Part shown: one piece after another, positions 9,636 to 17,883 of the stretch
Layout: each line of letters starts with the position of its first letter
Numbering within the stretch: the first letter of the stretch is position 1
Assembly (NCBI GenBank): GCA_044226195.1
Contig: JBGAHO010000017.1
Location: 10,330 to 74,329, forward strand
Direction: 5' to 3'
DNA from: RPQJ01 sp044226195
Lineage (GTDB): Bacteria > Pseudomonadota > Gammaproteobacteria > Steroidobacterales > Steroidobacteraceae
DNA length: 64,000 bases
Position numbers and translations under genes: made by a program
The notes under the pieces: generated by a model
The model's database searches: none
What the model was told of the DNA's origin: nothing
Seen by the model: the letters and a program-made list of their open reading frames with translations, nothing else

Positions 9636-10228
9636 GACGCGCTCCGCAAGGTCTGACCGAGGGCCGGGGCCAGCAGTTCCCAGGTCTCGTAGAGGGGCAG
9701 GCCCATGACGCCGGAATAGCTGCCTGCGATGTGACGGATGAAGACGGCCGCGCGCCCCTGCACCGCGTAACCCCCGGCCTTGTCGGCGGGCTCGCCGGTG
9801 TCCCAGTACCCGTCGATCTCGGCGGGCGCGAGCTCGCGGAAACTCACCTCGCTGGTGCTGACGCGCGCGTTCAACCGGCCGTCGTGCATCAGCGCCACGG
9901 CGGTGTGCACCTCGTGCGTGCGCCCGGAGAGCCGCCGGAACATGGCGTGCAGTTCCGCCCGGTCGGCCGGCTTGCCGAGGATCGCGCCCTCGATGGCGAC
10001 GGTCGTGTCGGCCGCCAGCACCGGCAGGCGTTCGCCCGGCGCGAGCTGCGACCACAGGGCCTGCGCCTTCTGCTCGGCGAGACGCAGCACGTAAGCGGCA
10101 GGCGCTTCACCGTCGCGTGGCGATTCGTCGATCACGACGGGGCGCACCACGTGGGGAACCTCGATCTGCTGCAACAGCTGGCTGCGCCGCGGCGACGCCG
10201 AGGCAAGATACAGCCGCGGCGCCGTCAT
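9632..10228 (-). CDS. maf: Maf family nucleoside triphosphate pyrophosphatase
   Basis: A 198-residue protein beginning LYLASASPRR, the Maf signature, with the later AADTTVAI and GKP segments that form the nucleotide pocket. Maf proteins hydrolyse dTTP, UTP and modified nucleotides to monophosphates, acting as house-cleaning enzymes. The YhdE-like dTTP/UTP branch is the more likely one given its position before rng. ATG 10226-10228 overlaps the stop of the OsmC-like gene (ATGA) and its own stop overlaps rng (ATGA). Confidence 0.94.
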   Translation of the reverse strand: MTAPRLYLASASPRRSQLLQQIEVPHVVRPVVIDESPRDGEAPAAYVLRLAEQKAQALWSQLAPGERLPVLAADTTVAIEGAILGKPADRAELHAMFRRLSGRTHEVHTAVALMHDGRLNARVSTSEVSFRELAPAEIDGYWDTGEPADKAGGYAVQGRAAVFIRHIAGSYSGVMGLPLYETWELLAPALGQTLRSAS

Positions 10229-10659
10229 CCGGCGAGCACGGTGGGTTCGAGGTGACGCTCGGCCAGCAGCGAGTTGCTGATCAGGCACACCTGCTCGGCC
10301 TTCTCGAGCAGCTTCACCGCGCGCGCCTCGTCGGTGCCGGCCGGAACACGCAGCGTCGCCTTCACGTGCAGGCGCGTGAAACGCGTCTTGCCCTCGACGC
10401 GATCGAGCGTGCCTTCGACCTGGCAGTCGAGCGCGTTCCACTCGAGCTTCGAGGCGCGCGCGACGGCGCGAAAGCTCAGCAGGAAACAGTCGGCCACCGC
10501 CCCGCACAGCAGCGTCTCGGGGGACCAGCGATCGCCGGGGCCGTCGAACTCGGCCGGGGCGTTGGTCGCGAGCGTCGGCAGCCGGTCGGAATCGAGGGGG
10601 ACGTCGCCGTCGGGCCGGGCGGCCGCTCGGACCTGGTAAAGGTGGGGATAGGGATGCAT
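10225..10659 (-). CDS. OsmC family protein
   Basis: A 144-residue OsmC/Ohr-fold protein. Two conserved cysteines are present, one in LLCGAVADCF and one in EQVCLISNSL, placed as in thiol peroxidases of this family; the first segment actually holds two Cys. The pattern SPETLLCGAVADC is a hallmark of the OsmC core. It probably reduces organic hydroperoxides, but the family contains members of unknown function. Its stop overlaps maf, so it leads the osmC-maf-rng-yhdP transcript. The 79-base gap upstream (to rlmH) could hold a promoter, but none is clear. Confidence 0.88.
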   Translation of the reverse strand: MHPYPHLYQVRAAARPDGDVPLDSDRLPTLATNAPAEFDGPGDRWSPETLLCGAVADCFLLSFRAVARASKLEWNALDCQVEGTLDRVEGKTRFTRLHVKATLRVPAGTDEARAVKLLEKAEQVCLISNSLLAERHLEPTVLAG

Positions 10660-10738
10660 TGGGGGGTCCCGGTTTTCAAGGAGTTAGACGCGAATTGAAT
10701 CGCGCCGCGGGGGCCCGTGTCCATCGCGCCGGGCGCAC

Positions 10739-11206
10739 TCAGGCCCGGTGGTAGGGCAAACCCTTGATGACCGTCACGGCCCGGTACAGAGCCTCCGCCA
10801 CGACCACCCGGGCGAGTCCGTGCGGCAGGGTCAGGGCGGAGAGGGACCAGCGCAGCCGGGCCCGGGCATCGACCTCCGGCGCCAGCCCGTCCGGGCCGCC
10901 GATGCAGAACACGGGGGAGTCGCCGTCCTGGGCCCGCTGCTCGAGCCAGCGCGCGAGTTGCCCGGTCGAGAGCGCCTTGCCGCCGACCTGCAGGGCGACG
11001 AGATGACCCTTCTCGCCCGCCGCCGCCAGCATGCGCTTGCCCTCGGCCTCCACCGCCCGCCGGACGTCCGGACCGGAGCGGTCCCCGAGCGGGATCTCGA
11101 CCAGGTCCAGGCGGTATTCGCCGCGCAGGCGGCCGGCGTACTCCTCGACCCCGGCGTTCACCCAGGCCGGCAGGCGCGTGCCGGCGGCGATCAGGCGCAG
11201 CTGCAT
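10739..11206 (-). CDS. rlmH: 23S rRNA pseudouridine-1915 N3-methyltransferase RlmH
   Basis: A 155-residue SPOUT methyltransferase, the usual size. The SAM-binding trefoil knot is shown by FCIGGPDGL and, near the C-terminus, LPHGLARV and YRAVTVIKGLPYHR. It methylates m3-pseudouridine 1915 in helix 69 of 23S rRNA on the assembled 70S ribosome. The gene follows rsfS by 12 bases, the conserved pairing in many bacteria. Confidence 0.96.
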   Translation of the reverse strand: MQLRLIAAGTRLPAWVNAGVEEYAGRLRGEYRLDLVEIPLGDRSGPDVRRAVEAEGKRMLAAAGEKGHLVALQVGGKALSTGQLARWLEQRAQDGDSPVFCIGGPDGLAPEVDARARLRWSLSALTLPHGLARVVVAEALYRAVTVIKGLPYHRA

Positions 11207-11218
11207 GGCGGGACCGGC

Positions 11219-11752
11219 TCAGGCGGCCGCGCCGCGCTCCCAGAGCTTTTCGAGCGCGTAGAACTCGCGCACCCGCGGCAGCATCACGTGCAGCACGACG
11301 TCGTTGAGGTCGACCAGCACCCATTCGCCGTCGCGCTCGCCTTCGACGCCGAACGGGCGGAAGCCGGCTTCCTTGCAGCGCTGCAGGACGCGGTCGGCGA
11401 TCGACTTCACGTGGCGGTCCGAGGTGCCGCTCGCGACGACCATCGTGTCGGTGATGTCCGTGAGGCCGCGCACGTCGAGCGCTTTCACGTTCACCGCCTT
11501 CATGTCGTCGAGCGCATCGAGCACGACCTCGCGCAGTCCCCGGGTCGTCCTGACCTTCGCCGCCGCCGGCGCGGCAGTCTTGGCCGCGCGCTTGGCCCTG
11601 GCCGGCGCCCCGGCCTGCGCCAGTGCCTTCGCCGCCGCCTTCGCAGGCGCGGCCGCCTTGCGCTTCGCGGCGGGCTTCGGCCCGGCGGCGGCGCTCTTGC
11701 GGGTGGGAGACTTGCGGGCGGGGGTCGCGGGTCGGACGCGCTTTGCTGTCAT
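11219..11752 (-). CDS. rsfS: Ribosome silencing factor RsfS with Lys/Ala-rich N-terminal extension
   Basis: The C-terminal 105 residues are a normal RsfS (Iojap/DUF143) domain, which binds ribosomal protein L14 and blocks subunit joining in stationary phase; ASGTSDRHVKSIA and the VEGE..G.WVL.D motif are present. The first 72 residues are an unusual Lys/Ala/Pro/Arg-rich extension like a histone-H1 tail, making the protein 177 residues instead of about 105. ATG 11750-11752 is chosen because GAGGTG lies just upstream; an in-frame upstream start would overlap nadD. The gene is 2 bases after nadD in the holA-nadD-rsfS-rlmH run. Confidence 0.94.
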   Translation of the reverse strand: MTAKRVRPATPARKSPTRKSAAAGPKPAAKRKAAAPAKAAAKALAQAGAPARAKRAAKTAAPAAAKVRTTRGLREVVLDALDDMKAVNVKALDVRGLTDITDTMVVASGTSDRHVKSIADRVLQRCKEAGFRPFGVEGERDGEWVLVDLNDVVLHVMLPRVREFYALEKLWERGAAA

Positions 11753-11754
11753 GC

Positions 11755-12405
11755 TCACCTCGTGGCAGTGGAGCGGGTGTAACAACCGGTGTCGCGGAGG
11801 ACCGTGCGCACGGCCTCCGGGACGAGATAACGCGGATCGTGGCCGGCCGCGAGCAGGCCGCGCAGCTCGGTCGAGGAGATCTCGAGCTGCGTGACGGCGT
11901 GCACGAGGATGCGCCCCGCGGGCGATTCGTGCAGGTCGGCCACGCGATCGGTGCGGTGCGAGGCCAGCAGGCCCCCGAGCGGCCCCTCGACGGGCACGCG
12001 CCAGCCCGGCCGGTGCGCGACCACCACGTGCGCGAGCACGAGCAGCTCACGCCACTCGTGCCACTGCGGCAGGCCGAGGAAGGCGTCCATGCCGAGCACG
12101 AGGCAGAGCGGGCGACCCGGGAACTCGGCGCGCAGCTCGCGCAGCGTCAGCACCATGTACGACGGTCCGGTGCGACGCACCTCGCGATCGTCGAGCACGA
12201 AGCCGGGCTGGTCGGCGATCGCCGCCTCGACCAGCGCGAGGCGCAGGGCCGCGTCGGCCCGCGGCGTGTCGCGATGCGGCGGCTGGCCCGCGGGCACGAA
12301 GCGCATTTCGCCGAGCCCGAGCACGCCGAGCAGCTCGAACGCGGTGCGCAGGTGGCCGAGATGAATCGGGTCGAAGGTGCCGCCGAAGATGCCGAGCGGT
12401 TTCAT
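11755..12405 (-). CDS. nadD: Nicotinate-nucleotide adenylyltransferase
   Basis: A 216-residue nucleotidyltransferase. GIFGGTFDPIHLGHL at residues 5-19 holds the (H/T)xGH ATP-binding motif, and the C-terminal ISSTELR is the second signature. It adenylates nicotinate mononucleotide in NAD synthesis. ATG 12403-12405 overlaps the holA stop (ATGA), the conserved holA-nadD coupling. Confidence 0.97.
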   Translation of the reverse strand: MKPLGIFGGTFDPIHLGHLRTAFELLGVLGLGEMRFVPAGQPPHRDTPRADAALRLALVEAAIADQPGFVLDDREVRRTGPSYMVLTLRELRAEFPGRPLCLVLGMDAFLGLPQWHEWRELLVLAHVVVAHRPGWRVPVEGPLGGLLASHRTDRVADLHESPAGRILVHAVTQLEISSTELRGLLAAGHDPRYLVPEAVRTVLRDTGCYTRSTATR

Positions 12406-13412
12406 GCGGCGAGCGGGACTCCGGCGATGCGCGCCACCAGCCGTTCGATCTCGACCCACTCCTCGCCGCGCTCGCCGCCCTTGGCGACGCGGTCGGCGCG
12501 GGCCGCCGCGATCAGCAGCGACTCGACGCCGCGGGCGTTCATCCGGCGCACACCGTGGCCGACCGTCACCTTGCGGTTCGACCAGACCTGCGCGCTGCGG
12601 CAGGCGTCGTCGAAGGAGACGCGCTGCGCCTGCTGGTGCAGCACCTGCGAGACGCCGCGCAGGTCGTTGACGAGGCACCAGAGGATGAACGGCGGCGCGA
12701 TGCCCTCGCCCTTGAGTCCGGCCAGGATGCGCAGAGCGCGCGGCGCGTTGCCCTGCATCGCCGCGGCCGAGAGTTCGAACACGTCGTAGCGCGCGTTGTC
12801 GGCCACGAGGTCCGCGACCGCGGCCGCATCGAGTTCCTCGCCCGGGCACAGCAGCACGATGCGCTCGATCTCCTGCTGCGCGGCGAGCAGGTTGCCCTCG
12901 ACGCGGTCGGCCAGCAGTTCGGCCGCCTCGGCCGTGACCTGCGCGCCGCGGGCGGCGAGCCGGCGACGGATCCACTGCGGCAGTTGCGCGCGCTCGACCG
13001 GCGCACCGACCACCACGAGTCCCTTCGCCTCGAACGGCTTGGTCCACGCGGCCTGCTGCGGCTTCGGTTCCAGTTCGCCGGCCACCAGCAGCACGGTGTC
13101 GGCCGGCGGCTCGGCGGCAAGCTCGGCCAGCGCCTTGGCGGCGGCGGGATCGGGAGCGCCCTTGAGCTTGAGTTCGATGAGCCGGCGCGAGGCGAACAGC
13201 GACAGGCTCTTCGCGTCGGCGAGCAGCGCGTCCCAGTCGAAGCCCTTCTCGAGGAAGTGCACCTCGCGGTCGGCGTAGCCCTCCTCGCGCGCGCGGGCAC
13301 GGATGAGGGTGCAGGCCTCGTCGATCAGCAGGGGTTCGACGCCCGTGACCAGGCACGCGCCCGGCAGGCCCTTCGCGAGCACTGCCGGCAAGCCGTCCGG
13401 CGTGGTCCTCAC
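12402..13412 (-). CDS. holA: DNA polymerase III delta subunit
   Basis: A 336-residue protein matching HolA: an N-terminal AAA-like domain with LVTGVEPLLIDEA and the beta-clamp-opening FLEKGFDWDALLADAKSLSLF region, then helical domains ending in IERLVARIAG. Delta opens the sliding clamp within the clamp loader. The apparent start is GTG (13410-13412). In E. coli lptE lies directly upstream; here pip on the other strand separates them. Confidence 0.94.
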   Translation of the reverse strand: MRTTPDGLPAVLAKGLPGACLVTGVEPLLIDEACTLIRARAREEGYADREVHFLEKGFDWDALLADAKSLSLFASRRLIELKLKGAPDPAAAKALAELAAEPPADTVLLVAGELEPKPQQAAWTKPFEAKGLVVVGAPVERAQLPQWIRRRLAARGAQVTAEAAELLADRVEGNLLAAQQEIERIVLLCPGEELDAAAVADLVADNARYDVFELSAAAMQGNAPRALRILAGLKGEGIAPPFILWCLVNDLRGVSQVLHQQAQRVSFDDACRSAQVWSNRKVTVGHGVRRMNARGVESLLIAAARADRVAKGGERGEEWVEIERLVARIAGVPLAA

Positions 13413-13514
13413 TTCGGGGACACGACCCCGTGCCGCGGACGGGTCAGGGACGGATGGTCGGGCATGAGCATGCTGGGCGGATTATGCCGCCGGTGCCTGC
13501 CCGGTGCCAGCGGG

Positions 13515-13520
13515 TAGAAT
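13515..13520 (+). promoter_or_regulatory. -10 box of pip, possibly giving a leaderless mRNA
   Basis: TAGAAT at 13515-13520 is only 6 bases before the pip ATG (13527), and no Shine-Dalgarno sequence lies between. A start point 6-8 bases after the -10 would fall on the ATG itself. No strong -35 is visible about 17 bases upstream. Confidence 0.45.
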
Positions 13521-13526
13521 CGCGCC

Positions 13527-14501
13527 ATGAACACCTCCGCCCCCGCCGCGGCCGGTCGCCGCACGCTCTACCCGGAGATCGAGCCGTACCGCCACGGCCT
13601 GCTCAAGGTCTCCTCGCTGCATTCGATCTACTGGGAGGAAAGCGGCAACCCGCAGGGCAAGCCGGCGCTGTTCGTGCACGGCGGCCCCGGAGCCGGGGCG
13701 GACCCGCGCTCGCGCCGTTTCTTCGACCCGAAGAAGTACCGCATCGTGGTGTTCGACCAGCGCGGCTGCGGCCGCAGCCGGCCGCACGCGAGCCTCGTGG
13801 ACAACACCACCTGGCACCTGGTCGCGGACATGGAGCAGCTGCGCGAGCACCTTGGCATCGAGCGCTGGCTGGTGTTCGGCGGCTCGTGGGGCTCGACGCT
13901 GAGCCTCGCCTACGCGCAGGCCCATCCCGAGCGCGTGACCGAACTCGTGCTGCGCGGGATCTTCATGCTGCGCGAGTGGGAGATCCACTGGTTCTACCAG
14001 CACGGCGCGAGCGCGCTGTTCCCGGACCACTGGGAGAACTACGTCGCCGGCATCCCGAAGCGCGAGCGGGGCGAGCTGGTCGACGCGTTCTACCGGCGCC
14101 TCACCAGCAGCAACCGCGCGACGCGCGTGAAGGCCGCCAAGGCCTGGGCGGTGTGGGAAGGCGCCACCAGCTACCTGCACGTCAACGAGGCGAACATCGC
14201 CAACTGGAACGCGGACGACTTCGCGATCGCAGTGGCGCGCATCGAGTGCCACTACTTCGTGAACAAGGGCTTCTTCCGGCGCGAGGACCAGCTGCTGCGC
14301 GACGTGAAGAAGATCCGGCACATCCCGGCGGTGATCGTCCAGGGCCGCTACGACGTGGTCTGCCCGATGCGCAGCGCGTGGGACCTGCATCGCGCATGGC
14401 CCGAGGCGGACCTGCGCGTCGTGCCGGATGCGGGCCACTCGGCGCTCGAGCCGGGCAACACGCACGAGCTGGTCTCGGCCACGGACCGCTACGCGCGCTG
14501 A
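13527..14501 (+). CDS. pip: Prolyl aminopeptidase (proline iminopeptidase)
   Basis: A 324-residue alpha/beta hydrolase of family S33. It shows the oxyanion motif HGGPGAG, FDQRGCGRS, and the nucleophile elbow GGSWGS, with Asp in GRYDVVCP and His in DAGHSA completing the triad. It removes N-terminal proline from peptides in the cytosol. It is the only plus-strand gene in this stretch and separates lptE from holA. Its stop is 12 bases from the convergent lptE stop. Confidence 0.96.
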   Translation: MNTSAPAAAGRRTLYPEIEPYRHGLLKVSSLHSIYWEESGNPQGKPALFVHGGPGAGADPRSRRFFDPKKYRIVVFDQRGCGRSRPHASLVDNTTWHLVADMEQLREHLGIERWLVFGGSWGSTLSLAYAQAHPERVTELVLRGIFMLREWEIHWFYQHGASALFPDHWENYVAGIPKRERGELVDAFYRRLTSSNRATRVKAAKAWAVWEGATSYLHVNEANIANWNADDFAIAVARIECHYFVNKGFFRREDQLLRDVKKIRHIPAVIVQGRYDVVCPMRSAWDLHRAWPEADLRVVPDAGHSALEPGNTHELVSATDRYAR

Positions 14502-14513
14502 GGCGCGCGCGCG

Positions 14514-15002
14514 TCAGAGCGATTCGAGGCGGCGCACCACCAGCGAGGCGAGGTCCTGCGCCATCGCATCGCGCAGCACGTCTTCCTCGCGGTCCTTGGC
14601 GAGGATCTGCGATTCCTCGAAGCTGAAGTTGCGGGTCAGCTCGAGCGGCTGGCTGGGCACGACTTCCTTGCCGGCACGGTCGATCGAATATTCCACCTGG
14701 TAGTACACCTCGAACTCCTGCGGCGTGTTGCGCGCGGAGACCGAGAGCACCTTGCGGCCGGTCTGATCCTTGGTGATGCGCAGCACGGCGTCGGCGGACG
14801 ACGACGCAGTCGCCAGGGTGGCGCCGGAGCGCTGCAGCGTCTGCTTGAGCGAGACAACGAACGGAGTCAGCTCGTCGGAGGCCACGACGTACACGCTGTG
14901 CACGCCGTCGGGCAGCTTGACCGCGCCCTGCAGGTGGAAGCCGCAGCCGGCCAGCAGCAGCGCGAACGACAATCCCACGAACCTGCGCAGTTTCCGGAGC
15001 AT
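14514..15002 (-). CDS. lptE: LPS-assembly lipoprotein LptE
   Basis: A 162-residue lipoprotein: a basic N-terminus, hydrophobic stretch and lipobox LLLAGC, so Cys at about residue 20 becomes lipidated with Gly at +2, favouring the outer membrane. The mature part matches LptE (LPDGVHSVYV, YYQVEYSIDRAG). It sits inside the LptD barrel and is needed for LPS insertion. It follows leuS as in E. coli, but with 168 bases between them that hold an inverted repeat. Confidence 0.92.
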   Translation of the reverse strand: MLRKLRRFVGLSFALLLAGCGFHLQGAVKLPDGVHSVYVVASDELTPFVVSLKQTLQRSGATLATASSSADAVLRITKDQTGRKVLSVSARNTPQEFEVYYQVEYSIDRAGKEVVPSQPLELTRNFSFEESQILAKDREEDVLRDAMAQDLASLVVRRLESL

Positions 15003-15029
15003 CGCTACCTCACCGAGCGTCGCGGCCGA

Positions 15030-15124
15030 TTCCGGGTGGCTCCGGAGAACACGCCGTAAACCCGTCCTTGGGGGCTCGCGCTCGCCGTCCATGGCTCGCG
15101 ACGGTTCTCCGGAGCCACCCGGAA
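15030..15124. repeat. Interspersed-repeat-like element with 21-bp perfect inverted ends
   Basis: Bases 15030-15050 are an exact reverse complement of 15104-15124 (21 bp, core GGCTCCGGAGAAC), enclosing 53 bases. The interior contains CCGTCCTTGGGGGCTCGCG and CCATGGCTCGCGACGG, with GGCTCGCG repeated at 15073 and 15093. The element fills most of the leuS-lptE gap. From memory, similar interiors occur as dispersed extragenic repeats in other high-GC Gammaproteobacteria and leak into wrongly extended proteins. In RNA it would form a very stable hairpin between the two genes, with no T-run. Confidence 0.75.
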
Positions 15125-15170
15125 CCACCCACGCCGCTCTGCGGCATCCGTTGCCCGAAGATCGCGGGCA

Positions 15171-17753
15171 TCAGACCACCACGTTCGCGAGCTTGCCGGG
15201 CACGTACACGAACTTGCGCACCGGCTTGCCCTCCATGAACTTCTGCACGTTCGCGTCGGCCAGCGCGGCCTCGCGCACCGTCTCCGCCGACGCGTCGGCC
15301 GCGACCGTCACGCGACTGCGCAGCTTGCCGTTCACCTGCACGACGATCTCGACCTCGTTGCGCACCAGCGCCGCCGGGTCCGGCTGCGGCCAGCGCTCGT
15401 CGACGACCGGCGTGGCGTGGCCGAACTCCTGCCACAGCGCGTGGCAGGCGTGCGGCACCACCGGCGAGAGCACGAGCACGATGATCTCGAGCGCCTCCCG
15501 GACGACCGCGCGACCCGCCGGCGACTCGTCGCCGAACTTGCCGAGTGCGTTCATCAGTTCCATCACCGCGGCGATGGCCGTGTTGAAGGTGCGGCGCTTG
15601 CCGAGGTCGTTGGTCACCTTGACCAGGGTCTCGTGCACCTGCCGTCGCGTGGCCTTCTGCGGCTCGGTCAGCTCGAACTCGCCGACCGGGCCGGCGGGGC
15701 CGCCGCTCACGTGCTGGTGCACCGCCTTCCACAGGCGCTTCATGAAGCGGAACGCGCCGTCGACGCCCTCGTCCGACCACTCGAGCGTCTGCTCGGGCGG
15801 CGAGGCGAACATCATGAACAGCCGCGCGGTGTCCGCGCCGTACTCGGCGATCAGCGACTGCGGGTCGACGCCGTTGGCCTTCGACTTCGACATGGTGCCG
15901 ATGCCGCCGCTCTCGACCGGCTGGCCGTCGGCGCGCAGGATCGCGCCGATGCGCGCGCCCTTGTCGTCCAGCTGCACGTCCACGTCCGCCGGGTTGAAAT
16001 ACTGGACGCGCCCCTCGGCGGGTTTGCGGAAGTAGATCTCGTTCAACACCATGCCCTGCGTGAGCAGGTTGGCGAACGGCTCGCGCAGGGAGGTGAGGCC
16101 GAGGTCCTTCATCACGCGCGTCCAGAAGCGCGAGTACAGCAGGTGCAGGATCGCGTGCTCGATGCCGCCGATGTACTGGTCGACCGGCATCCAGTACTGC
16201 GCGCGCTCGTCGACCATGGCCCGGTCGTTGCCGGCGCTCGCGTAGCGGAAGTAGTACCAGGACGAGTCGACGAACGTGTCCATCGTGTCCGTCTCGCGCC
16301 GCGCGGGCCGGCCGCACTTCGGGCACGAGCAGGCGAGGAACGCCTCGTTGCGGTTGAGCGGATTGCCGCTGCCGTCCGGCACGCAGTCCTCGGGCAGCAC
16401 CACCGGCAACTGGTCGTCCGGCACCGGCTGCGCGCCGCAGTCCGCGCAGTGGATCAGCGGGATCGGGCAGCCCCAGTAGCGCTGGCGCGAGATGCCCCAG
16501 TCGCGCAGGCGGAAGTTGACGCGGCGCTTGCCCTTGCCCTGCGCCTCGAACAGCTTCGCGAAGGCGTCGAACGCCTCGTCGAAATCGAGCCCGTCGAACT
16601 GGCCCGAGTTGATCAGCGTGCCGTGCTCGATGTAGGCCGCCTCGTCGAGGTTTGCGAGCGAACCGTCCGCCGGCTGGATCACCTGGTGGATGCGCAGGCC
16701 GTAGCGGCGCGCGAATTCCCAGTCGCGCTGGTCGTGCGCGGGCACGGCCATCACCGCGCCGGTGCCGTACCCCATGAGCACGAAATTCGCGACCCAGATC
16801 GGCACGCGCTCGCCCGAGATCGGGTGGATGGCGTGCAGGCCCGTGGGCATGCCGCGCTTCTCCATGGTCTCGAGCGCCGCCTCGGTGACGCCGTTGCGCT
16901 GGCATTCGGCCAGGAACGCCTGCAGGTCGGGGTTGTTCGCCGCGGCCTTGAGCGCGAGCGGGTGCTCGGCTGCCACGGCCATGTACGTGACGCCACACAG
17001 CGTGTCGGGACGCGTGGTGTAGATGCCGAGCGTGCCGCCGCCCTCGACCTCGAACTCCATCTCGAGGCCCTCCGAACGACCGATCCAGTTCTCCTGCATC
17101 AGGCGCACGCGCTCGGGCCAGCCCGGCAATTCCTGCAGGGCACCGAGCAGGTCCTCGGCGTACTTCGTGATGCCGAGGTAGTACATCGGGATCTCGCGCT
17201 TCTCGACCAGCGCGCCCGTGCGCCAGCCGCGGCCGTCGATCACCTGCTCGTTGGCGAGCACGGTCTGGTCGACGGGATCCCAGTTCACGACGCCCGTGGT
17301 GCGATAGGCGATGCCCTGCTCGAGCATGCGCAGGAACAGCCACTGGTTCCACTTGTAGTAGTCGGGCCGGCAGGTGGCGACCTCGCGCGCCCAGTCGATG
17401 CCGAAGCCGAGCGACTTCAGCTGGCGCTTCATGTACTCGATGTTGTCGTAGGTCCACTTCGCGGGCGGCACGCCGTTCGCCATGGCGGCGTTCTCGGCGG
17501 GCAGGCCGAACGCGTCCCAGCCCATCGGCTGCAGCACGTTGTAGCCCTGCATGCGCATGTAGCGCGTGATCACGTCGCCGATCGTGTAGTTGCGCACGTG
17601 ACCCATGTGCAGGCGACCGCTCGGGTACGGGAACATGCACAGGCAGTAGTACTTCGGCTTCGCCGGGTCCTCCGTGACCGCGAACGTGCCGTGGGTCTCC
17701 CAGTACGCCTGGGCTTGCGGCTCGACGGCCGCCGGGTCGTAACGTTCCTGCAT
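15171..17753 (-). CDS. leuS: Leucyl-tRNA synthetase
   Basis: An 860-residue class I synthetase, the same length as the E. coli enzyme. The HIGH-type motif is HMGH within PYPSGRLHMGHVRNY near residue 45, and the KMSKS-type motif is MSKSKANG near 620. The editing (CP1) domain includes TTRPDTLCGVTYMA, and there is a zinc-binding CSCPKCG segment. It charges tRNA-Leu and edits misactivated amino acids. The open frame extends about 150 codons upstream, but MQERYDPAAVE at ATG 17751-17753 is the family start. Confidence 0.98.
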   Translation of the reverse strand: MQERYDPAAVEPQAQAYWETHGTFAVTEDPAKPKYYCLCMFPYPSGRLHMGHVRNYTIGDVITRYMRMQGYNVLQPMGWDAFGLPAENAAMANGVPPAKWTYDNIEYMKRQLKSLGFGIDWAREVATCRPDYYKWNQWLFLRMLEQGIAYRTTGVVNWDPVDQTVLANEQVIDGRGWRTGALVEKREIPMYYLGITKYAEDLLGALQELPGWPERVRLMQENWIGRSEGLEMEFEVEGGGTLGIYTTRPDTLCGVTYMAVAAEHPLALKAAANNPDLQAFLAECQRNGVTEAALETMEKRGMPTGLHAIHPISGERVPIWVANFVLMGYGTGAVMAVPAHDQRDWEFARRYGLRIHQVIQPADGSLANLDEAAYIEHGTLINSGQFDGLDFDEAFDAFAKLFEAQGKGKRRVNFRLRDWGISRQRYWGCPIPLIHCADCGAQPVPDDQLPVVLPEDCVPDGSGNPLNRNEAFLACSCPKCGRPARRETDTMDTFVDSSWYYFRYASAGNDRAMVDERAQYWMPVDQYIGGIEHAILHLLYSRFWTRVMKDLGLTSLREPFANLLTQGMVLNEIYFRKPAEGRVQYFNPADVDVQLDDKGARIGAILRADGQPVESGGIGTMSKSKANGVDPQSLIAEYGADTARLFMMFASPPEQTLEWSDEGVDGAFRFMKRLWKAVHQHVSGGPAGPVGEFELTEPQKATRRQVHETLVKVTNDLGKRRTFNTAIAAVMELMNALGKFGDESPAGRAVVREALEIIVLVLSPVVPHACHALWQEFGHATPVVDERWPQPDPAALVRNEVEIVVQVNGKLRSRVTVAADASAETVREAALADANVQKFMEGKPVRKFVYVPGKLANVVV

Positions 17754-17883
17754 GCTCTTGCCGAAAAAAATGACAGTCGACGGGCAGATCGCACAGGATA
17801 CTTGAGCGGACGGCCCCCGACGATGCCGGAAACCGTCGGTCCGGGGCCTGCGATCATCGTGACCAGTGACAGGGAGTTTCACC

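Noticed and set aside
13414..13432. GGGGACACGACCCC as another REP copy
   Set aside because: It shares only the GGGGAC start and lacks the ATTCCTC part.
13486..13512. TGGCAC-like sigma54 site upstream of holA
   Set aside because: The -12 part (AGGCA) does not match TTGC and no activator site is nearby.
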